Below, piece by piece: positions 48,423 through 59,000 of a stretch of DNA of 64,000 nucleotides. The notes under the pieces are model-generated. The model ran no database searches. It was given only the letters and a program-made list of their open reading frames with translations, and was not told the DNA's origin. The DNA lies in NCBI GenBank assembly GCA_034509925.1, contig CM067533.1:5772535-5836534 (forward strand). The letters are read 5' to 3'. Each line of letters opens with the position of its first letter. Positions within the stretch are counted from its first letter, which is position 1. The translations under genes and the position numbers were made by a program. This stretch comes from Hirudinaria manillensis. Its lineage: Eukaryota > Annelida > Clitellata > Hirudinida > Hirudinidae.

Positions 48423-50835
48423 ATGAATTCTCTGAATTTTAACTTGAATTTTGGTTATTTGGAAGGCTTGGTCAGAGGCTTCAAAGCAGGAATATTGAAG
48501 CAGTCTGATTACATGAATTTAATACAATGTGAAACTTTGGAAGGTTGTGATTGCCTGTTTAACCCCATGCATAGCTTTTATATATTTAGTGAATCTTGCG
48601 TGAGAACCCTCAGTGAATACCTTTTTTGGCATGATGGTATTTTTCGATGCATTTATATGTTTAGCGCAATCTTAGCTTGCGAGAGAATCTACGATTTATA
48701 CATGTGTATTTTCTTAATGAAATTGGTGAATTCATGTCATGTGCTTCGTGGTATTAGAATACTTTAGGTCTTATGACGCTTTAAGATTAAGTCACTTTCT
48801 ATAATAAAGAAAATATTTTATTTAGGATGACGATTCATTTTTTATATATTTTAAATGTTGTGTAGAAACTGCAATTGTGATTTTATATTTGTTTATGATT
48901 ATACATTATTTCTATTACACAGACGATTCATTTTGGTTTCAATAGAATTTTGATTTTATTTTCTAATTTTTTAAAATCAGACTTGAAGCTTCATTTGCAA
49001 GGAACCGATTATGGAAACTTTCTTGCCAATGAGGCCAGTCCTATACAAGTTGCAACCATTGATGATAAGCTCAAGGAGAAACTGGTCTTGGAATTCCAGC
49101 ACATCAGAAACAACTCTCTGCCTCCTCTCTCCAATTTCCTGGACTACATAACGTGAATACGATTATGAATTAAAATTATTTCTTAGGACCCACTTTTTGT
49201 GACTCACACTTTTATGTTTTCCAGTTATAGCTACATGATCGATAACATCGTCCTCCTCATCACCGGAACTCTCCACCAGCGCTCCATATCCGAACTGATC
49301 CCCAAATGTCATCCCCTCGGAAGTTTCGAGCAGATGGAAGCCATCCACATTGCTTCCAATGCTGCTGAATTGTATAATGCTGTGCTGGTCGACACCCCAC
49401 TTGGTTTGTTTCAATTTTGATTTGAGCAACTAAGCATTTTGTTGCATCGAGTGATTTATTTTGGATTTCTCTTTCAGCACCTTATTTCATTGATTGTATA
49501 TCCGAGCAAGATCTTGACGAGATGAATATTGAAATCATAAGGAACACTCTCTACAAAGTGAGTTTCATCACGTTTCAAGCATTTATTAATTTATGCACCA
49601 CATTAATTAAATTAAAAATTTAAAACTCTTGGGATGTTGATTTATGCAAGAAGGATGTCATGGCCTGACATGATTTCTAGTAATCTATATGAATAAAAAT
49701 GCAGTGTGTGTTTGTATCATGTAAATGTTCTCTGAAAGTACTTAACCAATTGCTCTGAAATTTTGACACAACATAGTACTCAATCAGGGGAGTGTTTCTA
49801 TATAGATTTCATATATATGCCACAACTATATCGTGTAAAAATATGCTTTTTTCAAAAATCCTGCCATCTTGCCTCGACAACGTCACTGCCTAATCTATAT
49901 AAATAAACTTTAGCGAGTCATTAGTCGGTTAAAGCTGCCTAGCGATAAATAAAAGAAGCCGACACTCAACAGGCAATGTTTAACTTTGTATAACAAGCTT
50001 TCATTTATATTCATAGGCGTACTTGGAAGATTTCTACAGGTTTTGTAAAACCCTGGGTGACACCACTTCACAGATAATGTGTGAAGCATTGGAGGTTAAA
50101 TGAGATATTTTTGTTAAAATATTAAAAAGACAATTCAACACATCGACACCTTCTGCTTGTCTTTTGATCAGTTTGAAGCTGACAGGAGAGCTTTCATCAT
50201 AACCATCAACTCCTTCGGAACCGAGCTCTCCAAAGATGACCGTGCAAAGCTGTACCCTCGCTTGGGAAAGTTGTACCCAGATGGCCTGTCTGCACTTGCA
50301 AGGGCAGAGGAATACGACCAAGTCAAAGCCGTGGCCGATTATTATTCCGTTCGTCATCTCCTTTCTTCGTACATTTATAAACATTTGCCATTAAATTATA
50401 TTTTTTTGTGAGCCCTGAATTGCATGCAATCGATGCTGATATATATTTGATATAACTTAAGGATGATAATGCAATTTTAAGGAGAATTCAATTGATTATC
50501 GTCTTGAAACAGGAGTATAGAACCATTTTTGAAGAGATCCAAGCTGATAAGACTTTGGAAGACAAGTTCTTTGAGTATGAGGTATCCACTTTAAGTTCTA
50601 TTTTTGAGCATTTAATATGTTTATTCATCTGTGACTGAACGTGTAATACTTTGCTTTTAATAATTCGCCGCAGGTGAAATTGATGAAGAATGCATTCATG
50701 GACCAGTTTCACTTTGGCATATTTTATGCTTTTGTGAAGTTAAAGGAGCAGGAAAACAGGAACATCGTCTGGATCGCGGAGTGCGTCTCCCAGCGCCACA
50801 GGGCCAAAATCGACAGTTACATTCAAATATTTTAA
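48423..50835 (+). CDS. ATP6V0D1: V-type proton ATPase subunit d (V0 sector)
   Basis: Eight exons: 48423-48543, 48981-49152, 49225-49403, 49478-49557, 50017-50094, 50172-50348, 50513-50581 and 50674-50835. They are in phase and give 345 residues (human d1 has 351). Highly conserved runs are [109 protein letters not shown] and NQ-like [19 protein letters not shown], ending [12 protein letters not shown]. Subunit d caps the c-ring and couples it to the central stalk of the proton pump on endosomes, lysosomes and Golgi. The differing N-terminus ([10 protein letters not shown]) and a four-residue deletion before DKTLEDKFF are the only notable changes. The largest intron carries a repeat relic. Confidence 0.97.
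49681..49906 (+). mobile_element. Possible nonautonomous element in V-ATPase d intron 4
   Basis: The block begins TAATCTATATGAATAA and a near-identical TAATCTATATAAATAA ends it at 49891-49906. Inside is a stretch with TGTGTGTTTGTATCATG and TGCTCTGAAATTTTGACACA, a layout common in dispersed nonautonomous elements of invertebrate genomes. Just before it, ATGTCA-TGGCC-TGACAT (49655-49671) forms a hairpin. No protein is encoded. The class (Helitron-like, MITE or SINE) cannot be fixed without a repeat library. Confidence 0.35.
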
Positions 50836-51890
50836 TCTGCAGATGTTCCAACGATACTTCGATAGTATTACGTGTTATGACGTGTCGTGTTTTAGGATTT
50901 ACTGATAGTCGTGGACTCAAATAGGCTAAATTTCATTCTAAGATGTCATCTAAGTCATATGGCTTCGATTCAATTCTTTCATTTCTTCGATTTCAGTAAT
51001 GACTTTGAGTTTATCCTGACACCATATCTTAAAGTGCTGTTTGGTTTCATCATCACTAGTTTCATTTTAATACATAATTTATTATAATACACGACTAATT
51101 AATTAATTAATTACTTAATTCGAAATTTGTTTTTTATTTCTAACATTGCTCATTGCATTCCTCTCTCTGACATTATTTTTTTGATTGAGTTTGGTGTCTG
51201 CTAATTTTGCATCACTAAATATCACTTTTAATGTTATTGGATCTGTAATTAAAACATGGAATCAATGAGTTTGGAAGAATTGTGTAAAATTAAATTGTTC
51301 CCAATGCAGTGGGTGTGGTCTTGCTGTTATGTTGATAAAGTAATGCTTTCAGCAAAGTTCGTGTGTCGTTATTTATCTTCATCCTTGTTTAGATCTTCGG
51401 TTACTAATGGTATTTTTAGTGGACCTTAATAGTGTTGTGGATGGAGGTTTGTACCATTAGAAGCCTGAACGGTACATAAACGGAATTAAGTTTTTATTGT
51501 TCACATTAAAAAGATTTTCAATCTAGAGTTTTAAAATGTTTTGGGGAGGGTGACGTTACCGATGCCGTTGAATTACGAGAGTGCACTAGTAACGCTAGGC
51601 TATTTGTTGGGACTTTAATAATAACTTGTTTTTTAACTTATTTTGTTGAAAGCAAATAAACAAAAATATTCAAGAAGAATATAGATCAACTCAACCAAAA
51701 AGGATAATTAACTGGACCAAAATATTTCTGGAAATTTTTCTAATAATTAAAAACAGCAATTAGGCATGAAAATATAAGCAAGCTATTTTATTATGTAAGT
51801 CCGTAGCAATAATTCAATATAATAATATCAATAAGGGTTTTTATAGAAATCCACTTTCTTCGAGCAGTGTTTTGGTTGGAGCGTGTCGGA
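50836..51890. other. Gap between V-ATPase d and HemK-type genes
   Basis: Mostly AT-rich sequence. It contains a possible minus-strand terminal exon at 50950-51055 (separate entry). A second minus-strand open stretch begins after an acceptor at 51242 (DPITLKVIFSDAKLADTK), but its phase does not connect to the first. The HemK promoter should be at the right end, with no clear motif. Confidence 0.4.
50950..51055 (-). CDS. Possible terminal exon of an unidentified minus-strand gene
   Basis: After an acceptor ACTAG at 51057-51056 the minus strand reads 34 codons to a TAG at 50950-50952, with peptide content such as DDETKQHFKIWCQDKLKV and EIEEMKELNRS. The charged, nonrepetitive composition looks more like protein than the AT-rich background. 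However, no matching upstream exon in the right phase was found and the family is not recognised. It would be convergent with the V-ATPase subunit gene. Confidence 0.2.
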
Positions 51891-53265
51891 ATGAGGACTT
51901 TAAATAATTTTAGCTTCAAAAGGGCAGGCGACTGTGTCCGCTTATTAAGCAAGCTTTTTTCAAATGCAAACGTACACGAGCCAGTGGAATCTGCGAAATT
52001 TATAGTGGCTCATGCTTTTAATAAAAAAATGGTCTGTTGTTATTCATGAAATGAATGTAATCATTGAATTCCAGTGCTTATTTGGCTTTTATAATTTAAG
52101 ATGTCTCAATGCAACCGAAATCTTGCAATATCCGAAGCCCAGAAAAAAGCAATTTTGGATATGACAAGCCTAAGACTACTTCATCTCCCAATACAATACA
52201 TTATTGGAGAATGGGATTTTTCTGGTTTGGAACTTTCAATGAAGTGTCCAGTTTTCATTCCAAGGCCTGAAACAGAAGTTAGTTAATTTATAATAATGTT
52301 TTTAGTACATTTGATTCAATGTTTGAAATTTAAGGAATTGGTAGAGAAAATATTAAGCTTGCATTCTTCTGAAGAAGAAACATATTTCCTGGAAGTAGGC
52401 TCAGGAAGTGGAGCAATTTCTCTTGCTCTTTTGTCAAAACTACCAAAAGTTAGTTTATTTAACTCGCTTAAAAAGCCACTCATATGATAAAAATTACAAT
52501 TAATAAGGTTGATCTAGGCTCGATGTGTGGCCATAGACTTGAATCCTGCGGCAGCTCAATTGACGAGACACAATGCCTCGAGGCACAATCTGCTTCACAG
52601 GATTGAAATCATCAACATTTCCTTTGATGGTAATGAATTTTTCTAAAAATTTTGATTGCTTTATCTCTCCGAATATTCTCAATTTTTCAGATTTTGTCAA
52701 AAACAAGAAGTCAATGGAATTTGATTTCCTCGTCAGCAACCCTCCGTACATTCCGACTTGCGACTTGAAAGAACTTCAAAAAGAAGTTTCATTGTTAGTA
52801 TTTATTCAAAGTCTTTGATGTTTCATGTGAAATGCTGTTTCTAAATTAAAAATTTTTTTCCAAATTTTTGAGGTTTGAAGATGTTAGGGCACTTGATGGT
52901 GGTACTGATGGTATGGATACCATCAGGAAAATAATTCAATCCTCAAGTGATATCGTGAAGAATCATGGGTAGGAAAAATTATATTCTATATTAAGGTATT
53001 TTGTCATTTAATAGGTTAATTGTATAAGTGTACAGATGAGAATCTCACTTATTTTGTTAATTACCTTTAATAAGCATTTATTAATGACACATTCAATTGC
53101 TTTAAAAGATCCATTTGGCTTGAAATGGACATAAGTCATGACAAACTCCTCAACGATTTGTTTGCCAAACGTTCGAAACTCGAAATTGACATTTTGAATG
53201 ATTTCACAGGCAGGTTTGTAACTGTCCAGTTATTTTTCCTACTTTTATATCACAAACTTTTGTAG
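51891..53265 (+). CDS. HEMK1: HemK/PrmC-type release-factor glutamine methyltransferase
   Basis: Seven exons: 51891-52031, 52101-52277, 52335-52448, 52518-52629, 52691-52793, 52873-52968 and 53109-53265. They are in phase and give 299 residues (human HEMK1 is about 338). An N-terminal helical region with Arg/Ser content could be a mitochondrial presequence. Then come PVFIPRPETE, the SAM-binding LEVGSGSGAISLALL (about 125-139), the acidic motif AIDLNPAA, the catalytic LVSNPPYIP (NPPY at 198-201), FEDVRALDGGTDG and WLEMDISHDK. The enzyme methylates the Gln of the GGQ motif in class I release factors, probably in mitochondria. After DFTGRFVTVQ the frame runs into a hydrophobic tail to a TAG at 53263. 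That tail may be genuine or unspliced sequence, since a GTAACT donor lies just after GRF. Confidence 0.93.
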
Positions 53266-56067
53266 CTGCATGCCTAACATGGTGGCAGTTCTTTAATTTA
53301 TGATTATTCTTTTATTCAAGAAATGCATTGCTTTGGTAATGTTTTCAAATCTACATTTAGGCCCAGATTTTGCCACATAAAGATGCACAGGTGATTCTAC
53401 AGGAAAAGGTTGTAGGGCATCAACATACACCTCATGCAGTTTCTTTTTCTCAATAAAATTAATTAGGAACTTTTTTTGGTTCTTGTCCCAAATGGCCTTC
53501 CATGGACATGTTTATTATTGCAATTTCTATATTCAGAATATGCTACAAAGCACTTAAGGACAGTGAACCAAAGAAGTTTAATCAGATTAGGGGGTGAACA
53601 CATTTCTTGGGTCCAAATGGGATAGAACTGAAAATGCTGGTGTGGAGTACCATTCATTATTGTGATTCATGCCAGTAGATTGTGCTCAAATAATTGGAGT
53701 GATCTGTGAACATTCAACCCTTTGTAGATCTTGTTGACACAAACATCGTTGGGCCTTGTGAATCACATTTAAGTAACAAGCTTTTTACTCCAATGACAGT
53801 TTATTTATTCTATAAGTATATTCAGCTTATTTATTTGTTCTATAATAATGGCAGTTGTTACTAGGCATTTATCACATCAAAAGCAGCCTCAAATGCATTT
53901 TCAGGTTTGCTCCACCCATGTGTTTATAAGCGTTGTCGTCCGGTTTCCGAAGTGCATGTTATTCATCTGAAGGCTCAAAAGTTTCTTTTTGTCTTCTTCT
54001 GTATGATAATATTCGGAATATTTTCACTGAACACACATTTCCAAGAGCCAAGTAGAAATTGTTCTGGGTTTGTAACTTCTGGCCCTGTTCAATGAGTTCC
54101 ATGGATGCGTTCGTTTATTCACGGAGGGAATATCTCGATACAAAATAATAACAAAGACGAATTCCTTTGACTTAATAAATTTTACACACTCACACGAAAT
54201 TGCCAAGTGTGTTGCAGTGAAGAAAATTGTAAAAAAGAAAGAAGGAAATTAAGACAAGATTACAATGTGTTGCAATAGAGGACGCTCAAGAACGTCGCGA
54301 TAACGCTATTTATGCCTACGACCAAAAAACAACGAGGTATCACGGGAACTGAAGTTCTCTCAAAAACACTGGTCGAACAATGCTGTGAAATTCATCTGGG
54401 AGCAATTCAAGCGTCTGATAATTTATTAATTGGACTTTCCATGATTTCAGGTGTTTTTTTTAAATTTGTCTTGCAAAATTACTCGATTATAAAAATTATG
54501 TTGTCAGTAAGTGACCCTCAACTCGACTAATTTTAAAATTAAGATTAGCGGCCGCAGTCTGCAATATCGTCGTTATGCTTATTTACGATGAATAATTGTA
54601 ACAAGGCGAAACATTTAATTTATATATGGGGAGGTGCACTTCAAACCATTTCGCGAGGTATTTAAATTGCATTTAAGTAAATTTAATATGCTATAGAATA
54701 ACTAAAGAATTTAAAGGAAGCACAACGTCTAAAGACGGCCGTTATTATTATAAATAATATTAATAATAACATAATGTAATCATAAGACTAAGATGTACTT
54801 AATGGTTCTTAGAGGTCATCTCAATAAAATGAGTCTAAATCTTAAAACTAATTAAGTACACCAAGCAATTATTCCTTTACCCTCAGTGCTGGGTCATTTG
54901 CATTTCCTTTTGCAATAGACGTATTTCCCCGTCAACATAGAGAATTTATTCGATTCTTCCTCTTAGAATTGCCTTATAAAGATGAAAACAATCTTGGAAA
55001 GCGTCGACAGTGTTGATTTTAGCGACCCTTCGCAAACAAGATTATAAGACTTATTTGAAGCTTTAAACCCAAGCATTGAGATTATTAACACTCGTTCGAG
55101 CGTAGACACCTTTTTGAAGTTGAATTTAAAATTTTGAAGGCTCGAATATTTCCAGAGCTGCCTAAAAATGAAGCTTAAACAATTTCCAAGTTATTCCGAG
55201 AGCACATTCTGCATAAGTGCTAAATTTGAATTCGTTTGGAATAATTCCTTCGTGGAAAAGTGCAATCGATGATCTGCAAATAAGCAGCTGGAATCAAATT
55301 CTGGTCTTGGCCGAATAAAGTTCAATGAATTCACTTCACAAGAAGATTCCTCGCAACGAGATCGCTCGTGTGACAGGCTGCTTCGAGCTCCTAGAAACGT
55401 GCGCACCATTTAGCAGTCCACGGAAAAACCGGTCGATAAAGTTTTTACATCTCCACTGTCATGATCGAATTTGGAAGCGGGATTTTTTGTTCGCTGAGAA
55501 AGTTGATTATTAATCAATAAAAGGAAGCGCTCAAAAATTAAAAACAAAAATAATTTAGTTTTAAAATCGCGAAAATCACAAACTCGGGAGTCGTTCTTCT
55601 TGCTGGGGATTGTAAGAAATCGCACTTTTCTCAATTTGCGGACTGAATTAAGACGCCAAGAGTTTACAAAGAGAGATGATTCCAAGCTTTTCTGGAGTAA
55701 CGCAACTTGATTGAATTTTATCAGCGACTTTGAACTGAGAATATCTGCTAAGGACATGGAAGGATAATTATTTCTCTGCTGCAGGTTCTGTCTTTCACTT
55801 TCTGTTTTTCGTATGAAAAAGTTTTTTCCAAAATAATATAGTTCCAAAATAATAAGTAATAAAGATAGGTAATTGGATCTATATTAGAATTAAATGCTAT
55901 TTTTGATTGTGAACCAGTTTATATTTGTCGTTTAATCCATTTAATCTGATTAAAATTGTTATTTTCTATGAATCACCATAGTAAGAATCATTGAATTAGT
56001 CTGGAAGTACTGGCAAGAGGTTCGCCATCTGCAAAACTAGAGATACAACTTATACAACCGAGAGAAG
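53266..56067. other. Intergenic DNA with coding-like remnants, upstream of Kv2
   Basis: No intact gene is recognised. The minus strand between about 53.29 and 54.10 kb has several short open stretches with protein-like composition separated by stops (see 53293-53511), including one starting MELIEQGQKLQTQ near 54102. The right half, 54.3-56.07 kb, holds only short frames without family features and should include the Kv2 promoter and 5' UTR. Confidence 0.4.
53293..53511 (-). pseudogene. Unidentified coding-like open stretch, possibly a decayed element
   Basis: 72 codons are open on the minus strand from just after two TAA codons (53512) to TAA at 53293-53295. Phrases such as WDKNQKKFLINFIEKKK, VYVDALQPFPVESPVHLYV and CRFENITKAMHFLNKR look like a protein C-terminus. 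Upstream on the same strand a frame with NEWYSTPAFSVLSHLDPRN is broken by several stops. It is either the last exon of an unrecognised gene or the remains of a transposase or gene copy. Confidence 0.25.
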
Positions 56068-59000
56068 ATGTTCTACAGTACCGGCAACAGCTCAGGGAAA
56101 TACAGCTCTAAGAAGGTTTCTGTGAGCGACTACAAAAAGAGAGATACGATCAGGAGAAGGTCTGGTTCTTCGAGACGAGATTCCGTTCTAAGGAACACCA
56201 CTAGGAGAAAGAACAGTTCAGACCAGAACAACCTTACGAGCCAAGCGGCATCTTCGTCGCGCAAGTTTTTATCTTTCACCTCTGGTGCCTCAACATCATC
56301 GGCCATTAACTACCCACTTCTTTCACTCTTCAATACCTACATCACCCCACTGCACAGGCCGAACCATCCCCTTATTACGACAGAGCCCCCTGTAGATTTG
56401 AAAAGCAGCGAAGACAGGGCTCAAAGCAATCGATATCTTCCTCCCTTCACAGAAATTCCCCATCAATATCCTCCACCGATTTGTCCGCCAAAGGATGGTC
56501 GGCAGTACGTTCTGAATGTCGGCTACGCAAATGCAACAGACAACCTCAGTCAAAATCTCAAGAAGCTCCGCCTTTCCTCGTCTTCTTCAATTTGCAACTC
56601 GCAAAACCTCAACAAATCCAGGCGAAGTTCCCTGGACGAATTCTTCTTCGAACCGCGTTCCAACTGGGCCATCGATTTCCAGTCCGACACTCCTCTGATA
56701 CTCTCGAAATTTCTCGAGACCTCGAGAAAAGCATTGACCGATCACTTGCGCTTGATAAGAGTTCATCTGCCTTCGATTGATCTTTCCAAGTATCCAATTT
56801 CGTCGCTCGAACAGTCGAGCGTCGAAGCCAAACGACTCCTGGTCAACGTTGGCGGTGAGAAGCACGAAATCCTTTGGAAGACCGTGGCCAGGCTGCCCAG
56901 GACCCGACTGGGAAAAATTTTATCTTGCAATTCCCACGAACAACTCATGGACGTTTGCGACGATTACGATTTGAATACCATGGAGTTTTACTTCGATCGC
57001 CAGCCAAAGACCTTCTCGTCCATCCTGAACTTTTACAGAACCGGAAAGTTGCACCTCCAGGAAGATGCGTGCATCCTTTCCTTCAGCGAGGACCTGGAGT
57101 ACTGGGGCATAGACGACTTGTACCTGGAGTCCTGCTGCCAGCATTCCTACCTGCAGAGGAAGGAGATGATCTCGGATGAGATGCGGAAGGAGACCGAAAG
57201 TCTCATCGACTCGAACGACGAAGAACCAATCAGACAGGGATGTTATTACGACTTTCAACGCAAAGTTTGGGATCTCCTTGAGAAGCCTCAGACGTCTTTC
57301 GCAGCCAGGGTTTGTGAGGACTTGTTAATGTTTTTTTTTCATTGTTATCGTTGTCGTGGTGATTATTTTTACTCGGGTTTCCAAAAATATAATAAAATCA
57401 ATAAAATATAATAAAAACAACAACAAAATATAATAATAATAATGCCGTTTATAATAGTAATAATAATACTACTAATAACTGGCTTATAGTTCATTTTCCC
57501 TTTTTTTGTCATTTCCCCTATTGCATTCATGCAATTTTCGCTCTATATTAATATTTTATATTTTATGCCCGACAAAGTATTTTCTCAGCTGCAAAATGAA
57601 AGCGTACTACGATATGCACGGCTCTTTTTAAAAGCATCCTTGGATAAGTCGATAGCACACAGGATCTTGCGCGATTGTCACAGTTTTGGGCAGAATTCTC
57701 AGTATGGAAATTGTGAATGACAAGTGCGATAACGTTTGTTTTATTATTGATATAATTGATGATAATCTTTGTATTTTTGATTTCAAATGCTTCCGCAAAA
57801 GCCCGCCCGAGATGGAAAAACGTGTTGATGACCAGAATGGGTTTGAATGTCCACAAATCTTGAGAAGGCTCTTTAAATTTGATTTTCCCGAACTTGTTAA
57901 CAAAGAAACAGCGTCGAAACCACTGCACCGTCTGATTGGCTGTGGCTGGTCACGTGCAACGACGTCACGAATCTAATTGGATGGAGATTAATTTTCTAGT
58001 TATTCCAACGTAGTTAGACCATAGGATTTAATTAGTTCGCAAAATGAATGCAGTTGCTCTCCTATAATGGAGCAAGGACTATCAACATGATTATCATAAT
58101 ATATTATAATGAATTATTAAAACAGAATTTAACCACGTATCGCTCTAACAACATCACGTGTACAAACAACAACAACATCGATAAACTTGAACAGTCTCTT
58201 CGACGTTTTTCCTTTGAGAAGAGCCATCAAATGGAGATTCCGATCTCTTCGTAATGTTGTTGTGTCTTCTTTACTTGCAAAGAGTTTGCCGAGTTGGCGC
58301 TTCATAATTTCAATCAATGTGATTCAAAAAGCGATTGACATACGTGATGAGATTTGAACGAATCAATTCATTCAAGCATATTGCTCCATCAGTGTGCAAC
58401 CCATTCGTCAAAGCTTCTATAAAACCCGTCACACTTTTTTTATGTCTCCAATAAATCCATCACACAGCCCACTTCATTCTCCTGTATTCATAAATAACAC
58501 CGTCTCCGTACATTATTTAAACGTTAATTTAAAAGCCAAATAATGGATTGTTTAAAAATCAATTCACGGAGATAGAATTTTTCCAAACATTTCTCAAAGT
58601 TTCGATGAGAAATTGAACCTTTCCCAAATCTCCTGGAACATTCCAGCTCGAAATACACTCGAGTGCCAACGAACGCTTCTGACCTTTAAACTTGACCTTT
58701 AGACCTGTCAGGAGATTTCAACGTCGCCCTGCCAGAGTTTTATTTTAAATTCACCCATCCATCCACTCACCCACTCATCCGTCCGTCTGTCCGTCGGCCC
58801 AGTTGTGCGTGAATCTTCAAAATGCAGAGGCATCTTTAGGCTCTTCAATTTTCTTCACTTCGAACGAAGAAAACACTGGAAATGGTTTTTGAATGAAGAC
58901 ATTTTTCTCAACTTGCGTGAATGTTGCTCCTTCGAAGTTTTTTGCCAGGAGTTTAAATTTTCCAAATATCAAAGAGGTGTTTCTGTGTTGGCCGCAATTG

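Noticed and set aside
48357-48767. Longer V-ATPase d N-terminus starting before 48423
   Set aside because: The upstream extension begins at a non-ATG codon and has no similarity to the family; the ATG at 48423 gives the expected start.
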